In this document: positions 1 to 8,289 of the stretch, one piece after another
How positions within the stretch are numbered: position 1 is the first letter of the stretch
How the letters are laid out: every line of letters starts with the position of its first letter
Source: Hyphomicrobiales bacterium
GTDB taxonomy: Bacteria > Pseudomonadota > Alphaproteobacteria > Rhizobiales > Rhizobiaceae
Assembly: GCA_015654965.1 (NCBI GenBank)
Contig: JAATGD010000174.1
Coordinates: forward strand, 1 to 22,663
Reading direction: 5' to 3'
DNA: 22,663 nucleotides
Program-made: the position numbers and the translations under genes
The notes under the pieces: generated by a model
What the model saw: the letters and a program-made list of their open reading frames with translations, nothing else
The model's database searches: none
Told to the model about the DNA's origin: nothing

Positions 1-89
1 CAGTCATTACCGGATAAAAATTCACAGACTGGTCAATATTCATAAATAAAAGGGGAGAAAGCCATTATGGCATCTCCCCGACCTATGAA

Positions 90-3000
90 TTGGCGATCCC
101 ATCAATCAACCATATAATAATAACTCTTCAACGCCCCCGAAATATAGAGACATTGATGTACTTGACCCCCAGCTCACTCATGCCCTCTCAGCATATTCGC
201 GTCTCAGCATGGCTTGAACATGCTCCATTTGCATTCTGGCTCATGGAAGTTTTGAAGCCCGCAAACGCTGTCGAATTGGGAACCCATAACGGGTTTTCAT
301 TTCTTTCCATGTGTCAGGCGGCGAAATCACTGCAACTGAACACCACCATCCACGCCATTGACACATGGCAGGGCGATGAACATGCCGGGTTCTACTCTTC
401 TGAAATCCACGATGCATTGGCGGCGGAAGTTGAGGCACAATATCCCGGCATCGGGGTCATGATACGCTCGACATTCAACGAGGCGCGACCGCAATTTGCC
501 GATGGTTCCGTCGATCTTTTGCATATTGACGGTCGCCACAGATATGAAGATGTCGTCGAGGATTTTGAAAACTGGAAGAGTTCCCTGTCCGATTGCGGCG
601 TCGTGCTTTTCCACGATACCCGCGTGCAGCACGGTGACTTTGGCGTCTGGCAGTTCTGGAAGGAACTGGAAGCACAATATCCCACTTTTGAATTTGCCCA
701 TGGAAACGGTCTTGGCGTTCTTCTCTGGGGTAAAAATGCGCCTGAAATTCTCTCTCAGCTTCAACAGGCCAGCCTTGAGGAAAGGCAACTGACACGCGAT
801 TTATATGCGCGTCTTGGATTTGTGAATTCGGTTCTCTATCAGCTGGATCTGGCACACTCCCACATCCATTCCGTCATGGCCGCCTGCGCGTTCAATCAGG
901 ACGACATGGAAAGCTTCAACACGAACGCCGAAAAGCTGGGAAACATAGTCAGCGGCAAGCGTGAAGCTGAAAAGAAAGTGATATTTGAAAAGCAAAAAAA
1001 TGATCTCGAAGCGCAAAAATCTGATTTTGAGGCACAAAAATCTGACCTTGAGGCACAAAAATCTGACCTTGAGGCACAAAAATCTGACCTTGAGGCACAA
1101 AAATCTGATCTGAGTGCAGAAATACTGAAAAAAAATGATGAAATCTCCCAATCTCTTGATGAACTAGATAAAGAAAAAGAAAAGAATAAAGCTCTTCTGG
1201 CATCAACCAGCTGGCGCATGACGGCACCTTACCGCTATGTCGGACATAAGGTTCATCGTGCCGCGCATGTAACACGCACTGCACGACAGATTGCCCGCAA
1301 CTCAGGCGGCGTCAAGGGCCTTTCCAGCAAGACATTGAGAACGCTTAGGACCGAAGGGATTTCCGGTCTGAAACGCCGCTGGATCCATGCCAACAATGCT
1401 CCCGGCAATCAGGTGCTGACTTCGCCTGAAGGAAAAATCATCGATCGAAACGACTATGAAGAATGGATTCGCCAATATGGCTCGATCGATGCAGAAATGC
1501 GTGGCAAAATCGTTGAAAATATCGCTCTGATGAGCAGAAAACCGCTCATTTCGATCATCATGCCTGTATATAATCCCAATCTGGATTGGTTGCATGAGGC
1601 GGTGGAGTCCGTAAGCAACCAGCTCTATGGTAACTGGCAATTGTGTATCGCCGATGATTGTTCATCTGATCCTGAGGTGCCGCAAGCTCTCCAGAAGCTT
1701 GCAAAATCGGACAACCGTATTCGCGTAAAGTTGCGTGAGAAAAACGGACATATTTCCGCAGCATCCAATAGCGCCATAGAACTTGCAACCGGTGATTGGC
1801 TGGCACTGATGGATCAGGATGATCTACTGCCTATAGACGCGCTTTATCACATTGCAAGCGCGATCAACCATCATGCCGATGTCGCGCTCATCTATTCCGA
1901 TGAAGACAAGATAGATGAGACCGGAAAGAGGTTTACCCCCTATTTCAAGCCTGACTGGAACCCGGATTTATTCCTGTCGCACAATATGATCTGTCACCTT
2001 GGCGTCTATCGTACAGATATTGTGCGTGAGATCGGTGGTTTTCGCGAAGGATATGAAGGCGCTCAGGACTACGATCTGGCCATGCGGGTTGTCGAAAAAA
2101 TCGACGACAAGCAGATCGTGCATATAGCCAGAGTCCTCTATCATTGGCGCAGCCATGCCGAAAGCACGGCACAAGCCGGAAGTAACAAGAATTACGCACT
2201 CCTTGCCGGTAAAAAGGCACTGGATGACCATTTCCGGCGCACCAGAACGCAGGCCAAAGCAGAACTTCTGGATTTCGGCATGTATCGGGCGCATTACAGC
2301 CTGCCGGACAATCCACCGCTCGTCAGCCTGATCATTCCGACGCGTAACGGCCTCACATTGACCAGACAATGCATCGAAAGCATCATCGAGAAGACAACTT
2401 ATCCCAATTACGAAATCATCATTGTCGACAATAACTCCGATGATCCGGCAACATTGGCCTATTTCAAAACTTTCGCTGAAAACGACCGTATCACCGTATT
2501 GCGTGACGAACGTCCATTCAATTATTCCGCGCTGAACAATAATGCCGTCAAACATGCGAAAGGCGACTATATCGCCCTCGTCAATAACGACATTGAAGTC
2601 ATAGCGCCAGACTGGCTATCCGAGATGATCAGTATCGCCATTCAACCCGGTGTAGGCTGCGTGGGTGCGCGTCTGTGGTACCCAAACGACACGCTCCAGC
2701 ATGGCGGCGTCATTATCGGTGTGGGCGGAGTTGCAGGACATTCCCACAAGGACTTGCCCCGAAACGAATACGGTTATTTTTCACGGGCCCAACTGATCCA
2801 GACTCTCAGCGCGGTTACCGCGGCCTGCCTTGTGGTCAAGAAAGAAATTTACGATCAGGTTGGCGGTCTCAACGAACAAGATTTGACGATCGCGTTTAAT
2901 GATGTGGACTTTTGCCTGAAAGTCCGGGCAGCAGGTTATCGCAACGTCTGGACGCCCTATGCAGAACTCTACCATCATGAATCCGCGTCACGCGGTTTTG

Positions 3001-3155
3001 AAACCACACCGGAAAAGCAAGAACGCTTCCAGAGCGAAGTCCACTATATGCTGGATACATGGTCCACAGACACATGGAACGATCCAGCCTATAATCCAAA
3101 TCTGGTGATTGATCGTGAGGACTTCTCGCTGGCCTGGCCACCACGGGTTCGTTAG
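90..3155 (+). CDS. Methyltransferase / coiled-coil / double GT2 glycosyltransferase fusion
   Basis: Predicted cytosolic or membrane-peripheral enzyme of surface glycan assembly with three parts. Residues about 30-230 are a class I SAM-methyltransferase fold (Methyltransf_24 type): VELGTHNGF at 61-69, HIDGRH at 145-150 and HDT at 175-177. Residues about 285-370 are a charged coiled coil containing heptads of the form EAQKSDL (300-341). Two GT-A family 2 glycosyltransferase domains follow: the first begins near 485, with DQDD at 575-578 and YSDEDK from 602; the second begins near 743, with NND at 832-834 and a late HHESASRG at 962-969. This resembles multidomain O-antigen or rhamnan-type glycosyltransferases, but the acceptor and sugars are not predictable. 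The start is uncertain. Codon 90 is TTG without a good ribosome site; ATG codons at 156 and 180 are alternatives. The strong site AGGGGAG at 51-57 serves an ATG at 67 in another frame. It converges on the 3250-11800 operon. Confidence 0.85.
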   Translation: MAIPSINHIIITLQRPRNIETLMYLTPSSLMPSQHIRVSAWLEHAPFAFWLMEVLKPANAVELGTHNGFSFLSMCQAAKSLQLNTTIHAIDTWQGDEHAGFYSSEIHDALAAEVEAQYPGIGVMIRSTFNEARPQFADGSVDLLHIDGRHRYEDVVEDFENWKSSLSDCGVVLFHDTRVQHGDFGVWQFWKELEAQYPTFEFAHGNGLGVLLWGKNAPEILSQLQQASLEERQLTRDLYARLGFVNSVLYQLDLAHSHIHSVMAACAFNQDDMESFNTNAEKLGNIVSGKREAEKKVIFEKQKNDLEAQKSDFEAQKSDLEAQKSDLEAQKSDLEAQKSDLSAEILKKNDEISQSLDELDKEKEKNKALLASTSWRMTAPYRYVGHKVHRAAHVTRTARQIARNSGGVKGLSSKTLRTLRTEGISGLKRRWIHANNAPGNQVLTSPEGKIIDRNDYEEWIRQYGSIDAEMRGKIVENIALMSRKPLISIIMPVYNPNLDWLHEAVESVSNQLYGNWQLCIADDCSSDPEVPQALQKLAKSDNRIRVKLREKNGHISAASNSAIELATGDWLALMDQDDLLPIDALYHIASAINHHADVALIYSDEDKIDETGKRFTPYFKPDWNPDLFLSHNMICHLGVYRTDIVREIGGFREGYEGAQDYDLAMRVVEKIDDKQIVHIARVLYHWRSHAESTAQAGSNKNYALLAGKKALDDHFRRTRTQAKAELLDFGMYRAHYSLPDNPPLVSLIIPTRNGLTLTRQCIESIIEKTTYPNYEIIIVDNNSDDPATLAYFKTFAENDRITVLRDERPFNYSALNNNAVKHAKGDYIALVNNDIEVIAPDWLSEMISIAIQPGVGCVGARLWYPNDTLQHGGVIIGVGGVAGHSHKDLPRNEYGYFSRAQLIQTLSAVTAACLVVKKEIYDQVGGLNEQDLTIAFNDVDFCLKVRAAGYRNVWTPYAELYHHESASRGFETTPEKQERFQSEVHYMLDTWSTDTWNDPAYNPNLVIDREDFSLAWPPRVR
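987..1112 (+). repeat. Six tandem 21-bp units encoding coiled-coil heptads
   Basis: Six consecutive 21-bp units start at 987, 1008, 1029, 1050, 1071 and 1092. Each encodes a seven-residue heptad, from EKQKNDL through EAQKSDF to EAQKSDL. The units at 1029, 1050 and 1071 are identical at nucleotide level; the outer ones have diverged. Because one unit is 21 bp, gain or loss of copies keeps the reading frame and changes only the length of the coiled-coil spacer between the methyltransferase and GT2 domains. Confidence 0.95.
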
Positions 3156-3167
3156 AGCAGAATCCAT

Positions 3168-3184
3168 TCTTCGTTAAACGAAGA
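3168..3184. repeat. Short palindrome downstream of the glycosyltransferase
   Basis: TCTTCGTT-A-AACGAAGA is a perfect 17-nt palindrome 13 nt after the glycosyltransferase stop codon. It could fold as a short hairpin on either strand. There is no adjacent U tract, so a termination role is only possible. Confidence 0.5.
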
Positions 3185-3216
3185 TCTATCTGGCCAGACT
3201 TTAAAACAAGAGTATT

Positions 3217-3243
3217 TCCCGATCTGGTTTGATCAGATCGGGA
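3217..3243. terminator. Hairpin between convergent genes, possible bidirectional terminator
   Basis: The 10-bp perfect stem TCCCGATCTG / CAGATCGGGA has a 7-nt loop (3227-3233). It lies between the stop codon of the plus-strand glycosyltransferase and that of the minus-strand membrane-protein operon. On the minus strand it is followed only by a weak AAATACT stretch, so it is an imperfect intrinsic terminator. Its position between convergent stops supports a transcript-end role. Confidence 0.5.
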
Positions 3244-3249
3244 TACAGG

Positions 3250-4367
3250 TTAAGGATTTATTGTGGCCTTGCTCCAATAACTCCAACCCCATGCGCAACC
3301 CTGTATGCAGGATGTCCGTAAAAAGACTTCCTCCGTTCCTGCCGGTAACGCAATTATCGCAGATTGCTGCCCGCGATCCGCTTCGTTTTCAAGCGGCTTC
3401 AAGCATCGTTCCATGATTGTTTTCGCAGCGGTGTTCACACTGAAACACACACCACTCGTCCGGTTTTCATCCTGCCATGCGCCATCGCGAAGACCGAAGC
3501 CGATAACAAGTTCACCAGCTTCATGCACAGGCAATCTGAGTTGCGAAGGTGCATGCGCAAGCAAGCCTTCCGGCACTCGAGTAACGATGGGATCATTGAG
3601 AGGATTATTAGCCAGAAGGAGATCGAGGTTTTTCTGAAGCTGGACATAAGAATCAACCATATTGCCCTTATATCCGCTTGCCATAACTTCATTATCCAAA
3701 ACAGTGAAACTGACTTCAATTTCAAACTGATAAGCAAGCTTGGCACCAAACCCGCCAGAAACCGTTATGCTCCGGGCATGCTTGAGTTCCGAAATATCCG
3801 AATGACCGGTCGAGACTAAAAGATATTGCTCAGGCGTCTTCACAAGCGGAGAAACAAGTAGCCCCTCTTTCATCATGGCCGGGATTATTCGATAGGCCTC
3901 AGCGGTTCCATCCTCATAGGTAACAACCATCTTGGAAAGAGGTGGGCGATAAAAAATATCCAGCAACTTTCCAATCACTGTCGGCTTCATGACAATCGAA
4001 ACCATGACCGGTGCCTTGGTTTCAGGAAGACTGATCTCGTCCCCCAACAATACGTGAACCGGTTCGCTCTTCACCTCCATATTTTCCAGAACAGCATCGC
4101 GTTGATGCAAAACGAGAAAATCTTTCTCCATCAAAGTGGGTTCATATTTTCTGAAGAACAATGGCCACAAAGCGCCTTCCACGGAAGCCGGGTGACGATC
4201 ATCAATCGAACCCGGAGCCATGAAAAGAAAATCGGGCGCGCGATCACTCTCGAAAAACACCCGGTTTCTGGCGATCAGCGCAGGTGAATAGGTCGTATAT
4301 TCCTGAATTGTCGGTCTTGGGCGATAATCAAGTCCATTGGCGATGACCGAAGACTGATCGTATCGAC
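3250..4367 (-). pseudogene. C-terminal half of the frameshifted membrane protein (soluble beta-rich region)
   Basis: This is the continuation, in another frame, of the membrane protein encoded from 5570. Reading starts meaningfully at YDQSSVIANGLDYRPRP (near 4360), followed by IQEYTTYSPALIARN and APDFLFMAPGSIDDRHP. From memory, intact relatives carry a motif of the type GTVD-x-Y-x-YDQ-x-GL-x-PRP-x-QSY-x-AYTP in one polypeptide, directly after the part ending GTVD in the other frame. The rest, about 370 residues in all, looks like a soluble beta-rich domain with no catalytic motif I recognise. An open reading frame can be drawn from ATG 4452, but its first 30 or so residues overlap the upstream coding frame, are low-complexity and have no ribosome site, so I treat that start as false. 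It ends seven bases before the 3217-3243 hairpin. Confidence 0.75.
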
Positions 4368-5570
4368 CGTACCTTTCACTTGTGGAAGTGGTCGCTCCGC
4401 CTTGATCTTCGCCATGGAAGCAACGTTTTTTTGAACGAGTGTTTCCTTCCAATCAGCAGGGCTGGCAATGAAACGGCCCAGTTGAAGAATCTCGTTTTTT
4501 GCCTTGTCTGGAAACTCTGCCACCGAAGAAAACGGTATCTCTCCGTAGACTATATACATAGCCGCAGGTCCCGGCATCAAAGCCAAAAATGCCATAATGC
4601 CTAATGCCGGCCTTAGTCTATGGCTCTGGAACCTCGCAATGAAAACCGCCAGCAGCCCCATGAGCAAGGCGCTCCATGCTATCAACATATGCAAGTCATG
4701 CCGAACGAATCCCGCCTTGAAGGCGATAAACAGGTATGCCGATACGATAAACACCTGCGCGACAAGAGCGTCGCGATCTCCGGTTCGCCAACCTTTGATG
4801 GCTTCATAGACCAAAAGGCAGACGAATAGCCCGGCGATGATCAACCAAGCAAACGGGTCCGGTAGCTGGACAGGTAAGCTCATCGCGGAAGAATAACCAC
4901 TCGATACTTCCAGACTGCTTGTGATGAAAGCCGGTAATTGCTCCAGAGGTTGCCCCGCTATCAGAAAAACGAAAATCAAACCAGCGACGAAACAAAACGA
5001 ATTGAATGGTAATTTGCGACGGCTTACCAACACAATATCCGCTACGAGCGCGCAGAACAAAGCCAAGGGGAATACGGAAAATTTTGCTAAGGTAATTCCT
5101 CCAGAGAGGAAGAAACCAGTAGATGAAATAATATACCCAGACTTTCCTTTAATCCATACTGCATAAATTGCAGCCAAAAATGGAACAACAAGCAAAATTG
5201 TATCATTACTAAATAAACATAATAATAAAAATAATATAATAAATAAACAATATAATCTCGTTGTGCGATATGTCGCTATGTATGAAAACAGAGCAGCGAT
5301 ATAAAATATAATAGCCAGTGAGTACGACACCAGAAAATATGCCGTTTGCACTTCAAACTGTCGATTATAAAGGCCCGAGAAAGGACCGCCTGTAAACACA
5401 ATATCAGAGCCAAAAAGCAAATTGTGACCCGCCGCATATGCAAGCGCTGACTGCCATGAAGGATCCAGACCGGGATGGACCGGATGAAAATAAACAGGTT
5501 GGAGTTTAACAAATAATATCAGAATAATAATTAAAAATACGAGAAGATATGATGCAGTATTTTTATTCAT
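4275..5570 (-). pseudogene. N-terminal membrane half of a frameshifted polytopic protein (candidate GT-C-like transferase)
   Basis: The ATG at 5570 begins a polytopic inner-membrane protein with an N-terminal signal-anchor and roughly ten hydrophobic segments. Conserved-looking loops are HPGLDPSWQSALAYA and FTGGPFSGLY near the N-terminus, and GFVRHDLHMLIAW in the middle. About 400 residues belong to the family. After GTVDT (near 4362-4367) the frame gives about 30 unrelated residues (ISLRSSPMDL...) and stops at 4275, while the expected continuation lies in another frame (3250-4367). A short deletion, roughly 1 or 10 bp, at 4358-4367 would explain this. The gene starts 83 bp after the gtrA-like gene and is the last of the operon. 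The 5' half is strikingly AT-rich (28% GC by hand count over 5161-5340). A polytopic protein at the end of a polyprenyl-phospho-sugar cluster could be a GT-C-type sugar transferase, but no catalytic DD/DE loop is certain. Confidence 0.7.
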
Positions 5571-5653
5571 GTTGCCCCGCCCCAGTTCCCCACCCGTATT
5601 CAGGTGAAATGCAAATAGAATAGCTCTAAATTTCTACTTACGTTGTAGATCCA

Positions 5654-6067
5654 TCATCTCGAAAAAGTAAAATACTTATGCATGAAATAGCTCGTGGCAA
5701 TCGGGCTTAGAACCCCAATCACATGCGCTGTCGTTTCCGCATGGAATGCATATCCCACGGATGGAAAAATATATTTCGCCAGCACAATACTCACCGCCCA
5801 CACCTGTACCAGAGCAACAGCATTCACGATCCCGAAGCGTAAATATTCCTGACCGACACCACGCCCCGATGCATCGAATACGAAGAGTTTCATCAATATA
5901 TAGGCCGTTGTCATACCAAGCAGATAAGCCACGACAATAGCAATTGAGAAACTCGTTACGTTCGACAACAAAATGCGTGAACCGATATTGACCGCCGCTG
6001 CGATGCCCCCTGAGAGCGCGAAACGGACAAAAGGACGCTCAAGCAGTGATTTCGCAAGTCTGAGCAT
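5654..6067 (-). CDS. GtrA-family polyprenyl-phosphate-sugar flippase
   Basis: A 137-residue protein with four predicted membrane helices. It has the family's usual start (FVRFALSGGIAAAVNIGSR) and the usual end (PIATSYFMHKYFTF). GtrA-like proteins are proposed to flip polyprenyl-phosphate-linked monosaccharides across the inner membrane; Rv3789 of Mycobacterium tuberculosis is the relative in the arabinofuranose pathway. It begins 2 nt after the TGA of the upstream FAD oxidoreductase, so it is translationally linked to the operon. In this context its likely cargo is the polyprenyl-phospho-pentose made by the DprE1/DprE2-like enzymes. The sugar assignment is inference from the neighbours. The protein appears intact. 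Confidence 0.85.
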   Translation of the reverse strand: MLRLAKSLLERPFVRFALSGGIAAAVNIGSRILLSNVTSFSIAIVVAYLLGMTTAYILMKLFVFDASGRGVGQEYLRFGIVNAVALVQVWAVSIVLAKYIFPSVGYAFHAETTAHVIGVLSPIATSYFMHKYFTFSR

Positions 6068-6069
6068 GA

Positions 6070-7347
6070 TCAGACTGCTTCCGCCATCATGCGTCCATAA
6101 CGAACACTCTCGGCAATACCACGATCTTCCGGGTAGTAATAACAGGTATCCGCAATTTGCAATCCATCGATCGGCGTCTGGATCGGCGGCAGTTTATCCA
6201 GGAAATTCGGCTCACAAACCGGCTGGGCATAGCGCAGACGTCCCACGGATGCGTTAAGAAGATCATCCCGCGTGATATCGGGATTGATCTTGCAGATATA
6301 GGCAAATGCCTCATCGATAAACTGCTCGTCGCTCCACTGCCATTTGGGCTGGGTGGTCGGCATGTAATAGGGCACGTAAACGATGTTCTCATCGACGGGC
6401 CGCAGATTTGAAAACTCGATCAGTCCCGGAATTTCAATGCTCTCGTCGATGATATTCACCCAGAAATTTTTCTAGACGCTCTTCTTCAGCTTGAACAGAA
6501 GACAGACGACGCCAATGTTGCGGATCGCATCATATTGCGCCTTCGACGTGTCCGGCAGATCGGGGACGAGCGACGAAATAAACGGCGTTGGAACGGTCGA
6601 GATCACGGCATCTGCGGCAAAGCTGCGGCCACCGGCGATGACAGCACTCACCTTGCCATCACGGGTTTCAACACGCTCTGCCGGCGTCGAAAGATGCAGG
6701 CGTCCACCTTTTTGCGTGAAAGCCGTAACGAGCGCATCGACCAGCGTTTGCGTTCCGCCCTCGATATAGCCAAGCTCTTCCTGAAAAATCGAACGGCGCG
6801 AATTGCCGACGCGGCGCACACGCGTTGCAATCCATGACGCGGACATCTCGTCGGCCAGTTCATAAAATTTCAGCTCCATCAGGCGCTTCCATAGCGTATC
6901 ATAAACCGCCTTGCCGGAACCGCGTTCCAGCCACTGGCGCGCCGTCAGATGCTCGATGGACTTGAAGTTTCCGGCCTTGGTTGTCAGAAACATCTGCAAT
7001 CCGGTGCGGAATTTCGACCAAAGGCTCAAATAAGGAAATTTCAGCAGCGATAGCGGATCGCCCCAAGGATGGATACGCCCCTTGATATAATAAGCCATGG
7101 AGGTCGGCCGCCATTTCATGCGCTCGCCAATTCCAAGTTCGCGCATCAGGCTGAAGGTCGGCTCGTCCGATTTGCAGACAAAGTGATAGAAGCGCTCGAT
7201 CGACAGGCCGCCAAAGTCGAAATGCGCCGCCATGCCCCCCGGCACGCTATCGCTTTCGATCAGGTCGACTTCATGCCCCAGTTGTACGGCGCGATGCGCC
7301 GCCGCAAGCCCCATTGCCCCCGCTCCGATAATAACAATCCGGCTCAT
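6070..7347 (-). pseudogene. NAD(P)/FAD-dependent oxidoreductase interrupted by an in-frame amber codon
   Basis: Starts at ATG 7347 with an AGAGGA ribosome site. The N-terminal Rossmann motif GAGAMG (residues 8-13) and the following ESDSVPGGMAAHF mark an FAD amine-oxidase / UDP-galactopyranose-mutase-like flavoprotein. After LLFKLKKSV at residue 291 a TAG codon lies at 6472-6474. The same frame continues without shift as KNFWVNIIDESIEIPGLIEFSNLRP and runs to TGA at 6070, ending in ADTCYYYPEDRGIAESVRYG, the normal FAD-binding tail of the family. Full length would be 425 residues, so the first piece lacks its C-terminal third, including the FAD tail, and is unlikely to fold. A TCG-to-TAG change is one simple origin. 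A start at GTG 6459 would give only a 129-residue fragment. The substrate is unknown. Confidence 0.85.
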
Positions 7348-7356
7348 CGTATCCTC

Positions 7357-8289
7357 TTAGAAATCCAGAACGATCTGGCTATAAGTCTTGTCGAGGTAAG
7401 TCTCCTCAACGGCCTGTTTCAAAGGCGTCGCCTGAATGTCAAATTCCTTGGGCCAGTCGATCACAGGAAAAGTTTCCGGTATCACCAGCGCTTCAAGCTG
7501 GCTGGTCGTGAACGGTGGTTTTGCGCTGAGCTTGCCATAGACGAACAGGAGCCACCAGAACAGTGTATAAGGAATATGCACGATCCGCGCCTTGGGCTTG
7601 ACCGTATCGTGGATCAGCTTGATCAGATCGCCATAATTGATCTGTTCCAGGCCGGAGATATCGAAAGTGCCGGTTTTTTGCGTGTTGAGCGCAGAAATGA
7701 TAACGGCGGCGAAATCACCGACATAGAGCGGCTGACGGATAAAGGCGCCGTTTCCCGGAATAGGGAAGACCGGCGTGCGGTCCATGAAGCGGCGCAGCCA
7801 GCCCAGATGCTTGCGGTCAAACCAGCCGAACATCAATGTCGGGCGCAGGATGACATGGGGAATATCGGTGACGGTATCGATGAAAAGCTCCTGTGCCGTC
7901 TTGGAGCGCGTATAGAAATCATCGGCCTGCGAATTGACGACCGATGATGATATCTGGACGAAATAAGGGGTCTTGTGTCGGCGCATGGCATCGACGATGC
8001 GCTGCGTTGCCACCACATTGTTATCGATGAATTCCTGCTCTATCAGACCGCCGATCTGCGCCTGATTGAGCACCACGGCATCCGCCCCGGCGAAGGCATC
8101 CTGCCAGTCGCCTTCTTGCGACATATCCGCCTCGATAACTTCTATTTCGGGGTGCAGGCGGCGCAAGAGCGCGGTGTTGCTTGGATGCTTGTCAATTCCG
8201 ACAATTTTTAATCCGGGAACGGATTTCAGCCGGGCCACGAGATTCTGGCCGACAAGTCCGGCAGCACCGGTAATGATAATCTTCTGCAT
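7357..8289 (-). CDS. NAD-dependent epimerase/dehydratase (extended SDR)
   Basis: 310 residues. The N-terminal GAAGLVG (residues 8-14) is the extended-SDR NAD-binding motif, and the catalytic pair is Y126/K130 in YTRSK, preceded by QISSSVV. The LRPTLMFGWFDRKHLGWLRRF region and a variable C-terminal half resemble NAD-dependent sugar-nucleotide epimerases or dehydratases, and also complex I NDUFA9-like SDRs, so the substrate is not assignable. Its ATG overlaps the TGA of the upstream SDR by one base (TGATG), showing translational coupling, and its own stop lies 9 nt before the flavoprotein start. The context suggests it acts on the same polyprenyl-linked or nucleotide-linked sugar. It is not part of the minimal mycobacterial arabinose pathway. 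Confidence 0.8.
   Translation of the reverse strand: MQKIIITGAAGLVGQNLVARLKSVPGLKIVGIDKHPSNTALLRRLHPEIEVIEADMSQEGDWQDAFAGADAVVLNQAQIGGLIEQEFIDNNVVATQRIVDAMRRHKTPYFVQISSSVVNSQADDFYTRSKTAQELFIDTVTDIPHVILRPTLMFGWFDRKHLGWLRRFMDRTPVFPIPGNGAFIRQPLYVGDFAAVIISALNTQKTGTFDISGLEQINYGDLIKLIHDTVKPKARIVHIPYTLFWWLLFVYGKLSAKPPFTTSQLEALVIPETFPVIDWPKEFDIQATPLKQAVEETYLDKTYSQIVLDF

Noticed and set aside
987..1112. CRISPR-like array
   Set aside because: The 21-bp units are directly adjacent with no spacers, are in frame within a gene and encode coiled-coil heptads.
4368..4452. ATG 4452 as the true start of a separate 400-residue protein
   Set aside because: The first 30 or so residues overlap the upstream coding frame, are low-complexity and have no ribosome site; the frame is better read as the shifted remainder of the gene starting at 5570.
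7069..7947. 292-codon plus-strand open frame
   Set aside because: Antisense to the flavoprotein and epimerase genes, which carry GAGAMG and GAAGLVG/YTRSK motifs; the composition is that of a shadow.
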